This document shows positions 1 to 5,031 of a stretch of 5,031 bases of DNA, one piece after another. The notes under the pieces were generated by a model. It searched no databases, was not told the DNA's origin, and saw only the letters and a program-made list of their open reading frames with translations. Location of the stretch: NCBI GenBank assembly GCA_945788675.1, contig CALZMY010000264.1, forward strand, positions 1 through 5,031, given 5' to 3'. The DNA comes from an uncultured Gammaproteobacteria bacterium. GTDB lineage: Bacteria > Pseudomonadota > Gammaproteobacteria > SZUA-140. The position numbers were made by a program, and so were the translations under genes. Within the stretch, counting starts at the first letter, position 1, and each line of letters opens with the position of its first letter.

Positions 1-383
1 ACCAGATCGACATCACGTCCTTCTGCCTTGTTGATCACCAACATTAATGGCTTACCAGAACGACGCAGGCGGTCTGCAATGGTCTTATCACCGGCCGAAA
101 GCCCCGCGCGGCCATCGACCAGAAAGAGTACCGCATCGGCCTCATCGATCGCGACCATCGCCTGGTCCATCATCAAGCCATCGATGCCCTTGGTAGCATC
201 ACCAAGCCCACCGGTATCGACGACGATATAAGGATGCTCACCCACCTTACCTTCACCGTAATTACGATCACGCGTCAGCCCCGGTTGATCGGCAACCAAA
301 GCATCTCGGGTACGGGTGAGACGGTTAAAGAGTGTCGACTTGCCCACATTGGGTAATCCGACCAGTGCAATGACCGGTTTCAT
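1..383 (-). CDS. der: Ribosome-assembly GTPase Der (EngA), N-terminal part (3' end outside window)
   Basis: The minus strand from ATG at 383 encodes 127 complete codons and then leaves the window, so only most of the first of two tandem G domains is visible. Der is an essential GTPase that binds the 50S subunit and helps its maturation. Visible motifs are G1 GLPNVGKST (9-17), G2 within LTRDR (Thr37), G3 DTGG (56-59) and G4 NKAE (118-121). The start MKPVIALVG and TLFNRLTRTRDALVADQPGLTRDR match E. coli Der closely. Two departures from the commonest sequence are Leu10 where GRPNVGKST has Arg, and Glu121 where NKxD has Asp. The invariant Gly, Lys and Ser/Thr of the P-loop are intact, so binding is probably preserved (inference). 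The second G domain and KH-like domain lie off the left edge. The start overlaps the bamB stop, and upstream only a weak GGA is visible. Confidence 0.95.
   Translation of the reverse strand, partial: MKPVIALVGLPNVGKSTLFNRLTRTRDALVADQPGLTRDRNYGEGKVGEHPYIVVDTGGLGDATKGIDGLMMDQAMVAIDEADAVLFLVDGRAGLSAGDKTIADRLRRSGKPLMLVINKAEGRDVDL
380..383 (-). promoter_or_regulatory. ATGA stop-start overlap coupling bamB to der
   Basis: On the minus strand the bamB stop TGA (382-380) shares bases with the der start ATG (383-381). The sequence before the ATG offers only a weak GGA. Translation of der therefore probably depends on ribosomes terminating at bamB (inference from the overlap). Confidence 0.8.
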
Positions 384-1576
384 GGTACGTCCATTCGGAG
401 CGCAGAAATAGTGCCTAGCTGGCTCACTGAATAGAGAATATCGTTAATGACCAGCGGCCGCTGCAGCACAGCAACATCATCAACCATACGTCGTATCACA
501 AAGCTGCCATCTTCAGCCGAAAGCCAGTGCAGGTAACCTTCATAGTCACCGACAACAATTTTATTATCATGGATGACCGGCGCGCTGATTTTTCGTCTTA
601 CTAATTTATTTTGCCGCCACAATGTGGCGCCAGTACGTCTATCAAGCGCCAATACCTGGCCATCATCATCGCTAATATAGAGCTGCTGTTGATCAAGCGC
701 TATGCCGCTATGGGCAGAAAATTCTCGTGCCCAGACAATGCGCCCCGAATTGGCATCGAGCGCTACCAGTCGCCCCTGAAAGGCAACGGCATACAAAATA
801 CCATCGCGATAAGCGAGTTCTGCATCGACATCAACCAGCCGTTCCAGTTCTGAACGCCCTTTAGCAAGGGAGACAACCTTTTCCCACTGCAACTTCCCAT
901 TGCTGACCGACAGTGCAGCCACCTTGCCATTTGAAAACCCGGCAAACACCTTGTCATCAACAATCAGCGGCGCACCCACGCCACGCAGGCTCAGCGACGG
1001 TACGATAGTTTCGTAGACCCACAGACGTTCTCCGTTCTGTGCATTGAGACCAAACATCTTGCCATCATTAGTACGCACGACAATGATCCCTTGCGAAACC
1101 TGCGGTGCACTCATCACTTCACTGGAGAGTTCACTACGCCACTGCAGCGAACCATCTTTACTAGAGAGCGCCAACACCTCACCCTTGTGGGTACCTAGAA
1201 ACAGATAGCCATCACCACTGCCCACGGCACCCGTTAATGAAGCACCCGTCTCAACATTCCATTGGCGACAGCCACACGCTGCATCAAGCGCACGCACACG
1301 GCCACGCGGATGGGCTATAAACAGCTGTTCACCTTCGATCACAATAACAGGAGAGCCTTCCCACCTGTCAACACGCGACTGCGGTTGTTTATACCAGACA
1401 GGCGTCACACTTGCTGCGGGCTGGAATCGCGCTAGCGGTGTTGGATGTGAATCGAGCGTCAGCGTGCCGGTACAACCTGTTAGCGACAATACGGCAACTA
1501 TCAACATCCACAGGCTGGCAGCACCTAAAAAGGGAAAACGGGCTCGTGATCGAGCTCGTACAACAGAACCACTCAT
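380..1576 (-). CDS. bamB: Outer membrane protein assembly factor BamB (lipoprotein, beta-propeller)
   Basis: This 398-residue lipoprotein (E. coli 392) belongs to the BAM complex, which folds beta-barrel proteins into the outer membrane. A basic N-terminus (RARSRAR) and hydrophobic core (about 17-32) lead to the lipobox LTGC, with lipidated Cys35; Thr at +2 fits outer-membrane sorting. The rest is a repeat series ending in A/G-L-x(4)-G-x(3)-W units, for example VLALSSKDGSLQW, LVALDANSGRIVW and VLALDRRTGATLW, which indicates an eight-bladed PQQ-type propeller. The BamA-binding region described for E. coli (L192, L194, R195, D246, D248) is conserved here as LSLRG (L195, L197, R198) and LVDVD (D249, D251). 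YLHWLSAEDG near the C-terminus is also typical. The ATG at 1576 lies 5 nt after the yfgM stop, with GAGGA a rather distant 12 nt upstream. The stop overlaps the der start. An unusual Cys-Gly-Cys occurs at 101-103. Confidence 0.97.
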   Translation of the reverse strand: MSGSVVRARSRARFPFLGAASLWMLIVAVLSLTGCTGTLTLDSHPTPLARFQPAASVTPVWYKQPQSRVDRWEGSPVIVIEGEQLFIAHPRGRVRALDAACGCRQWNVETGASLTGAVGSGDGYLFLGTHKGEVLALSSKDGSLQWRSELSSEVMSAPQVSQGIIVVRTNDGKMFGLNAQNGERLWVYETIVPSLSLRGVGAPLIVDDKVFAGFSNGKVAALSVSNGKLQWEKVVSLAKGRSELERLVDVDAELAYRDGILYAVAFQGRLVALDANSGRIVWAREFSAHSGIALDQQQLYISDDDGQVLALDRRTGATLWRQNKLVRRKISAPVIHDNKIVVGDYEGYLHWLSAEDGSFVIRRMVDDVAVLQRPLVINDILYSVSQLGTISALRMDVP

Positions 1577-1581
1577 GATCG

Positions 1582-2214
1582 CTATGCGTCCTCGCCACCG
1601 AGGTCATCAAGCTTCATCTGCAACATGCTGTTATCGCCCTTATCATTCGCCTTTAGTGCCTTTTCATAGGCGCTACGTGCCTCGCTATGTTGTGACAGTG
1701 ATACGTAGATGTCACCCTTCAGCTCTTCATAAAGCGGTAGGTATTCACCCGCTTCGGCAGAGTTAAGCAGCGCCAGCGCACCATCGCCATTACCTTCTGC
1801 CAACATCACTGTCGCCATCCGTATGCGCGCCATGTGCAGAAACTCCAGCTGCTTGCTGTTATCAAGGACCCACTGCAGACGCGCACGCGCGGCCAACAGA
1901 TCTCCTTCATCGACCTTCAATTTTGCAATCGCAAAAGCCGACAATACGGCATATGGTGTATCAGAGAAATTATTGATAATGTGATCGCCACGTGTCATCA
2001 CAGCGTCATTGCGTGTCTGTTGCAGATCATCCTGTAGTTGTGAAAACTCAAGTGATGCATTCTGACGCTGTGAGGCGTCATATTGCATCCAGTAGTTACC
2101 GCCAATAAGCGCACCAAAACCGACCACCAGTCCAACCACGACCGATGTGCCATTCTCTTTCCACCACTTCTTGATCGATTCGATCTGTTCTTCTTCTGTT
2201 GTGTGAGCTACCAC
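1582..2214 (-). CDS. yfgM: YfgM-type ancillary SecYEG translocon subunit (membrane-anchored TPR-like protein)
   Basis: This 210-residue protein (E. coli YfgM 206) begins with an acidic cytosolic stretch TEEEQIESIKKWWKENG, very like E. coli NDQVEAVKRFFAENG. A single transmembrane helix follows at about residues 24-42 (VVVGLVVGFGALIGG), then a periplasmic helical region with TPR-like pairs. The helices include AVLSAFAIAKLKVDEGDLLAARARLQWVL (about 89-117), MARIRMATVMLAEGNGDGALALL (128-150) and YEELKGDIYVSLSQHSEARSAYEKAL (162-187). In the known family, YfgM associates with the SecYEG translocon and the chaperone PpiD and helps hand over secreted proteins. The start is GTG at 2214, chosen for a strong GAGGA seven nucleotides upstream; a nearby ATG at 2222-2220 is out of frame and stops after four codons. 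It lies 67 nt after hisS and 5 nt before bamB, as in E. coli. The family is clear; the partner roles are transferred from E. coli. Confidence 0.93.
   Translation of the reverse strand: MVAHTTEEEQIESIKKWWKENGTSVVVGLVVGFGALIGGNYWMQYDASQRQNASLEFSQLQDDLQQTRNDAVMTRGDHIINNFSDTPYAVLSAFAIAKLKVDEGDLLAARARLQWVLDNSKQLEFLHMARIRMATVMLAEGNGDGALALLNSAEAGEYLPLYEELKGDIYVSLSQHSEARSAYEKALKANDKGDNSMLQMKLDDLGGEDA
1589..1593 (-). promoter_or_regulatory. Probable ribosome binding site of bamB, inside the end of yfgM
   Basis: GAGGA on the minus strand lies within the last codons of yfgM, 12 nt before the bamB ATG. The spacing is longer than ideal. With the 5-nt intergenic gap, reinitiation by ribosomes finishing yfgM is likely (inference). 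Confidence 0.5.
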
Positions 2215-2281
2215 GTCTGCATCCTCTATTTATGTTCGTTTCGGTTGATTCTTTACCGCAATCATGCGCGTCAGCGCCACT
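2215..2281 (-). other. hisS-yfgM intergenic region, no terminator or clear promoter
   Basis: This 67-nt gap is the longest non-coding stretch in the window. On the minus strand it contains a short inverted repeat, GCGC-TGAC-GCGC (2277-2266), just after the hisS stop. No T-tract follows it, so it does not look like an intrinsic terminator. The rest is A-rich and ends in the yfgM ribosome binding site. I see no -35/-10 pair with acceptable spacing. Confidence 0.5.
2222..2226 (-). promoter_or_regulatory. Ribosome binding site fixing the GTG start of yfgM
   Basis: The minus strand reads GAGGA with seven nucleotides before GTG at 2214-2212. The overlapping ATG at 2222-2220 runs into TAG after four codons, so the GTG is the supported initiator. 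Confidence 0.8.
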
Positions 2282-3559
2282 TTATTCTGTTAGCAATGCT
2301 TCTTTCAGATACTGCGCCAGGGCGTCATGGCCAATCGATTCTTGCAGCTGTTCAGCGCGCAGGTGCTTCACCGTCACCTGCTGCTGCGCAATCTCATCCT
2401 CACCGAGGATCAGCGCCAGCTGAGCGCCACTTTTATCTGCCTTTTTCAACTGGTTCTTGAAACTGCCACCGCCACAATGGCTACGCAGGCGCAGCCATGG
2501 CAAAGCGCTGCGCAGCTGCTCGGCCAATAATAACCCCTGCGACACTGCCAAATCACCTACTAGCACTAAATAGGCGTGCAGACCCGAGTCCGGCACTGTC
2601 AGGCCACGCGCTTCGACCAACGCCAGCAGACGTTCCATCCCCATCGCAAAACCAATTGCAGGGGTCGCCTTGCCGCCCAACTGTTCCACCAGGCCGTCAT
2701 AACGGCCTCCGGCACAGACGGTGCCCTGTGCGCCGAGATCATTTGTGACCCATTCAAATACTGTCTTTTGATAATAATCGAGGCCACGCACCAATCTCGG
2801 ATTGACGCGATAGGCAATCTCGGCCCCATCTAGCAATGACTTCAAGGTATCAAAATGGTCACGCGACTCATCATCGAGATAATCAAGCAGCTGCGGCGCG
2901 CGCTCAATCATCGCTTGCATCGTCGGGTTTTTACTATCGAGGATGCGCAGTGGATTTTTCTCCAACCGCAGCAGGCTCTCTTCATCCAGCAGATCACGAT
3001 TGCCCTCCAGGTACTCGACCAGCTTTTCACGATGCGCAGCACGTGCCACTGATGTACCAAGCGTATTGATCTGCAACTCCAGCCCCTCAATCCCCAGCAG
3101 TTGCCACAAGCGCGCCGTCATCATAATCAGCTCAGCATCGATGTCTGGTCCATCTAGCCCATAGGCCTCGACACCGGTCTGGTAGAATTGACGATAACGT
3201 CCCTTTTGAGGACGCTCGTGACGAAACATCGGACCGCTATACCAGAGACGCTGCACCTGGTTGTACAACAGACCATTTTCGATGCAGGCACGCACACAGC
3301 AGGCGGTCCCCTCGGGACGCAGTGTCAGGCTATCACCGTTACGATCATCGAAGGTGTACATCTCCTTGGCGACGATATCGGTGACTTCGCCGATGGTACG
3401 CACAAAAAGCTCGGTCTTTTCGACGATCGGCATGCGGATTTCATCATAGCCATAGGCCTGCACCACCTGTCGCACAGAGGCCTCGAGATGCTGCCACAGT
3501 GGACTCTGCTGCGGCAGGATGTCGTGCATACCACGCACTACTTTTATGCTCTTGGACAA
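2282..3559 (-). CDS. hisS: Histidyl-tRNA synthetase (class II)
   Basis: This 425-residue protein (E. coli 424) activates histidine with ATP and charges tRNA-His; the family works as a cytosolic homodimer. The class II core is complete. It has the N-terminal RGMHDILP (9-16), TLRPEGTA (79-86), motif 2 around MFRHERPQKGRYRQF (111-125) with Arg113, and an insertion domain at about 170-250. It also has the two histidine-specific signatures LVRGLDYY (256-263, with Arg259) and AGGRYDGL (283-290). Motif 3 is IGFAMGMERLL (302-312) with Arg310. Residues from about 325 to the end form the anticodon-binding domain, including GGGSFKNQLKKADKSGA. The start codon is TTG at 3559, chosen because AGGA lies six nucleotides upstream and the N-terminus aligns with E. 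coli MAKNIQAIRGM. The nearest in-frame ATG is Met11, inside the conserved RGMHD. Extra cysteines occur at 87 and 92. It follows ispG by 60 nt. Confidence 0.98.
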   Translation of the reverse strand: MSKSIKVVRGMHDILPQQSPLWQHLEASVRQVVQAYGYDEIRMPIVEKTELFVRTIGEVTDIVAKEMYTFDDRNGDSLTLRPEGTACCVRACIENGLLYNQVQRLWYSGPMFRHERPQKGRYRQFYQTGVEAYGLDGPDIDAELIMMTARLWQLLGIEGLELQINTLGTSVARAAHREKLVEYLEGNRDLLDEESLLRLEKNPLRILDSKNPTMQAMIERAPQLLDYLDDESRDHFDTLKSLLDGAEIAYRVNPRLVRGLDYYQKTVFEWVTNDLGAQGTVCAGGRYDGLVEQLGGKATPAIGFAMGMERLLALVEARGLTVPDSGLHAYLVLVGDLAVSQGLLLAEQLRSALPWLRLRSHCGGGSFKNQLKKADKSGAQLALILGEDEIAQQQVTVKHLRAEQLQESIGHDALAQYLKEALLTE

Positions 3560-3619
3560 GGTTGTTCCTACACTATTCGGGTTATCTGGGTTTACAGTTG
3601 AGCGGTTGTGATGCGTTGA
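3560..3619 (-). other. ispG-hisS intergenic region, holding only the hisS ribosome binding site
   Basis: This is a 60-nt gap between the ispG TGA and the hisS TTG. I see no hairpin with a T-tract, no T-box or leader-peptide-like run of His codons, and no convincing promoter. The only feature I can support is AGGA before the TTG. Confidence 0.5.
3566..3569 (-). promoter_or_regulatory. Ribosome binding site fixing the TTG start of hisS
   Basis: The minus strand reads AGGA (in GTAGGAACAACC) with six nucleotides before TTG at 3559-3557. A GTG at 3573-3571 is out of frame, so the TTG is the only initiator that keeps the conserved N-terminus. Confidence 0.75.
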
Positions 3620-4756
3620 TCAGCGTTGTCGTTCCTGCAATGGAATAACGATATCACCACTATCGTCAGCACCAGTGGCTTTACGCTGCGCAATCTGCGC
3701 ACGAACTGTTCGCTCGATCTCATCGACCAGCGCCTCGTTACTCAATTTATGATCCGGCTTGCCCCCCACATACAACAGGTTTGGCGAACCGCCGGTCAAC
3801 CCCACATCAGCCTCACGCGCCTCACCTGGGCCGTTTACAACACAGCCAATCACCGCCACGTCGAGCGGATCCGTGATATCTTCAAAACGCGCCTCCAGCG
3901 CATTAACGGTCGAGATCACATCAAACTGCTGGCGTGAACAGGAAGGACAGGCGATCAGGTTGATCCCCTTGCTACGCAGACGCAGGCTTTTGAGGATGTC
4001 GAAACCGACTTTGATCTCCTCTACCGGGTCAGCAGCGAGCGAGATGCGAATGGTATCACCGATGCCATCGTTCAATAGCATGCCCAATCCAATCGCCGAC
4101 TTCACTGTACCGGAGCGCAAACCACCCGCCTCGGTAATACCAAGGTGCAGCGGCTGTTCAATCTGTGTCGCCAGTGCGCGATAGGCCGCCACCGTCATAA
4201 AGATCTCAGAAGCCTTGAGGCTTATCTTGAACTCCTGAAAGTCGAGACGATCAAGGATATCGATATGGCGCAGTGCCGACTCCACCAGTGCCTCGGCAGT
4301 CGGTTCGCCGTACTTCATCTGTAACTCTTTTTCCAGCGACCCCGCATTAACGCCAATGCGGATCGGGATGTTATGGTCTCGTGCGCTATCCACCACCGCG
4401 CGCACGCGCTCGTCCTTGCCAATGTTACCGGGATTGATGCGCAGGCAGTCTGCACCGAGCTCTGCAACACGCAGCGCGATCTTGTAATCAAAGTGGATAT
4501 CGGTCACCAGCGGTATCGTGACACGTTGACGAATTTTGCCGAAGGCCTCAGCTGCATCCATCGTTGGCACCGAGACACGCACGATGTCGGCCCCCACCTT
4601 CTGCAACGCCTCGATCTGCCCAACCGTCGCCTCGACATCGCAGGTATCGGTATTGGTCATACTCTGTACCGCGATCGGTGCATCGCCACCAACCGCGACA
4701 TCACCCACCATGATCTGTCTCGATTTACGTCGTATAATCTGTGAAGTAGTTTTCAT
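3620..4756 (-). CDS. ispG: 4-hydroxy-3-methylbut-2-en-1-yl diphosphate synthase (IspG/GcpE)
   Basis: This 378-residue protein (E. coli 372) catalyses the penultimate step of the MEP isoprenoid pathway. It reductively opens methylerythritol cyclodiphosphate (MEcPP) to HMBPP in the cytosol, using a [4Fe-4S] cluster fed by flavodoxin or ferredoxin. The N-terminal TIM-barrel part shows APIAVQSMTNT (26-36), DIVRVSVPTMDAAEAF (57-72), TDIHFDYKIAL (85-95), LRINPGNIG (105-113) and IRIGVNAGSLEK (132-143). The C-terminal cluster domain carries IACPSCSRQQFDVI with Cys270 and Cys273, then Cys305 and Glu312 in GCVVNGPGEA, the expected three-Cys-plus-Glu ligand set. The ATG at 4756 is preceded by AAAGG with an 8-nt spacer, and the next residues resemble the usual QRRKS N-terminus. 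It lies between rodZ and hisS, probably in one transcript. All key residues are present and the identification is secure. Confidence 0.98.
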   Translation of the reverse strand: MKTTSQIIRRKSRQIMVGDVAVGGDAPIAVQSMTNTDTCDVEATVGQIEALQKVGADIVRVSVPTMDAAEAFGKIRQRVTIPLVTDIHFDYKIALRVAELGADCLRINPGNIGKDERVRAVVDSARDHNIPIRIGVNAGSLEKELQMKYGEPTAEALVESALRHIDILDRLDFQEFKISLKASEIFMTVAAYRALATQIEQPLHLGITEAGGLRSGTVKSAIGLGMLLNDGIGDTIRISLAADPVEEIKVGFDILKSLRLRSKGINLIACPSCSRQQFDVISTVNALEARFEDITDPLDVAVIGCVVNGPGEAREADVGLTGGSPNLLYVGGKPDHKLSNEALVDEIERTVRAQIAQRKATGADDSGDIVIPLQERQR

Positions 4757-4764
4757 CCGTCACG

Positions 4765-4769
4765 CCTTT
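4765..4769 (-). promoter_or_regulatory. Ribosome binding site of ispG
   Basis: The minus strand reads AAAGG (within GGAAAGG) eight nucleotides before the ispG ATG at 4756. It sits in the 33-nt gap after the rodZ stop. This supports the chosen start. Confidence 0.75.
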
Positions 4770-4789
4770 CCATTGTTCGATTCAACATG

Positions 4790-5031
4790 CTAATCGCTGC
4801 GCTTACCAAACACGAAACGAGCCACCTTGCCGCGCGCAAGACTACTCTGATCAAACGGTTCACCATTATAGACCATCGTCACAGCAGGAGAGTTACCAAA
4901 CAAAATCTTGAATGGTGCGGTACCGCTCAGCACCCTCGTCTGGCCCGGCTTACCAAGATCAAACATCACACGTCGTCCGTTGGCATCAGTGATTTCAACC
5001 CATGACTCGGCAGAAAACGTTAGCTCGATTG
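4790..5031 (-). CDS. rodZ: RodZ C-terminal periplasmic domain (partial; 5' end outside window)
   Basis: Reading the minus strand from 5029 gives 79 codons ending in TAG at 4792-4790. The N-terminal part lies beyond the right edge of the window, so this is a truncation by the window and not a broken gene. The visible segment begins near IELTFSAESWVEITDANGRR and ends VARFVFGKRSD. It matches the C-terminal beta-rich periplasmic domain (DUF4115 type) of RodZ, whose E. coli version has a similar FTADCWLEVTDATGKK stretch followed by a GxAPxK segment; here that is GTAPFKILFG. In the known family, RodZ is a bitopic inner-membrane protein that links the MreB cytoskeleton to the elongasome and so sets rod shape. 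Its cytoplasmic helix-turn-helix and transmembrane parts are not visible here. The stop lies 33 nt upstream of ispG, which is the E. coli gene order and supports the identification. Confidence 0.9.
   Translation of the reverse strand, partial: IELTFSAESWVEITDANGRRVMFDLGKPGQTRVLSGTAPFKILFGNSPAVTMVYNGEPFDQSSLARGKVARFVFGKRSD

Noticed and set aside
2228..2261. Possible promoter in the hisS-yfgM gap (TTGCGG and CATAAA on the minus strand)
   Set aside because: The spacer between the two elements would be about 21 nt and both hexamers are poor matches, so it is not supported.
2230..2265. 11-codon minus-strand mini-ORF (MIAVKNQPKRT) between hisS and yfgM
   Set aside because: It starts with ATG and ends just before the yfgM ribosome binding site, like a leader peptide. 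It has no Shine-Dalgarno sequence, no regulatory codon run, and is short enough to be chance.
2083..2460. Plus-strand open frame spanning the yfgM start, the intergenic gap and the end of hisS
   Set aside because: It crosses the only larger gap, so it was worth a look. Its translation has no coherent domain, no clear ribosome binding site was identified, and it mostly covers coding sequence of the opposite strand.
3188..4744. Long open frames on the plus strand opposite ispG and hisS (for example 3188-3601, 3759-4184, 4373-4744)
   Set aside because: They are antisense to well-conserved genes, show no recognisable protein features, and have the low-complexity Ser/Arg/His-rich composition expected of antisense shadows of codon-biased genes.
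4787..5005. Plus-strand 72-codon open frame at the right edge
   Set aside because: It lies antisense to the rodZ C-terminus, whose minus-strand reading frame matches the RodZ periplasmic domain.
1..5031. Mobile elements, tRNA or rRNA genes, CRISPR arrays, riboswitches, or a novel accessory system
   Set aside because: Six conserved housekeeping genes fill the window almost completely. I saw no repeated units, transposase-like sequences, cloverleaf structures or unexplained space large enough to hold such an element.

Overview
The window is an ordinary, tightly packed chromosomal segment of a gammaproteobacterium. Every real gene is on the minus strand, so transcription runs from high to low coordinates. 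In transcription order the genes are rodZ (only the C-terminal 79 codons are present), ispG, hisS, a yfgM-type ancillary gene, bamB, and der (only the first 127 codons plus two bases). This is the same order as the Escherichia coli rodZ-ispG-hisS-yfgM-bamB-der cluster. The proteins align readily, from memory, with their E. coli counterparts, but they are diverged enough to suggest a non-enteric lineage. Species cannot be named from this window. By eye the base composition is balanced to mildly GC-rich and even across all genes, with no sign of recent transfer.

Region by region: 4790-5031 holds the end of rodZ (cell-shape protein, periplasmic domain). 3620-4756 is ispG (isoprenoid precursor synthesis, 4Fe-4S enzyme). 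2282-3559 is hisS (histidyl-tRNA synthetase, TTG start). 1582-2214 is yfgM (membrane-anchored TPR-like protein, GTG start). 380-1576 is bamB (outer-membrane assembly lipoprotein). 1-383 is the start of der (ribosome-assembly GTPase). The gaps between genes are 33, 60, 67 and 5 nt, and bamB and der overlap by 4 nt (ATGA). No gene-free stretch exceeds 70 nt. I see no terminator hairpin with a T-tract and no convincing promoter, so the window looks like the interior of one operon.

Functionally the cluster mixes envelope biogenesis (RodZ, YfgM, BamB) with core metabolism and translation (IspG, HisS, Der). YfgM and BamB both act at the periplasmic face in protein export and outer-membrane protein assembly. 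I found no mobile elements, RNA genes, CRISPR arrays or unusual repeats, and no new system. The findings are small: non-ATG starts, a CxC cysteine pair in BamB, residue substitutions in the first G domain of Der, and extra cysteines in HisS.
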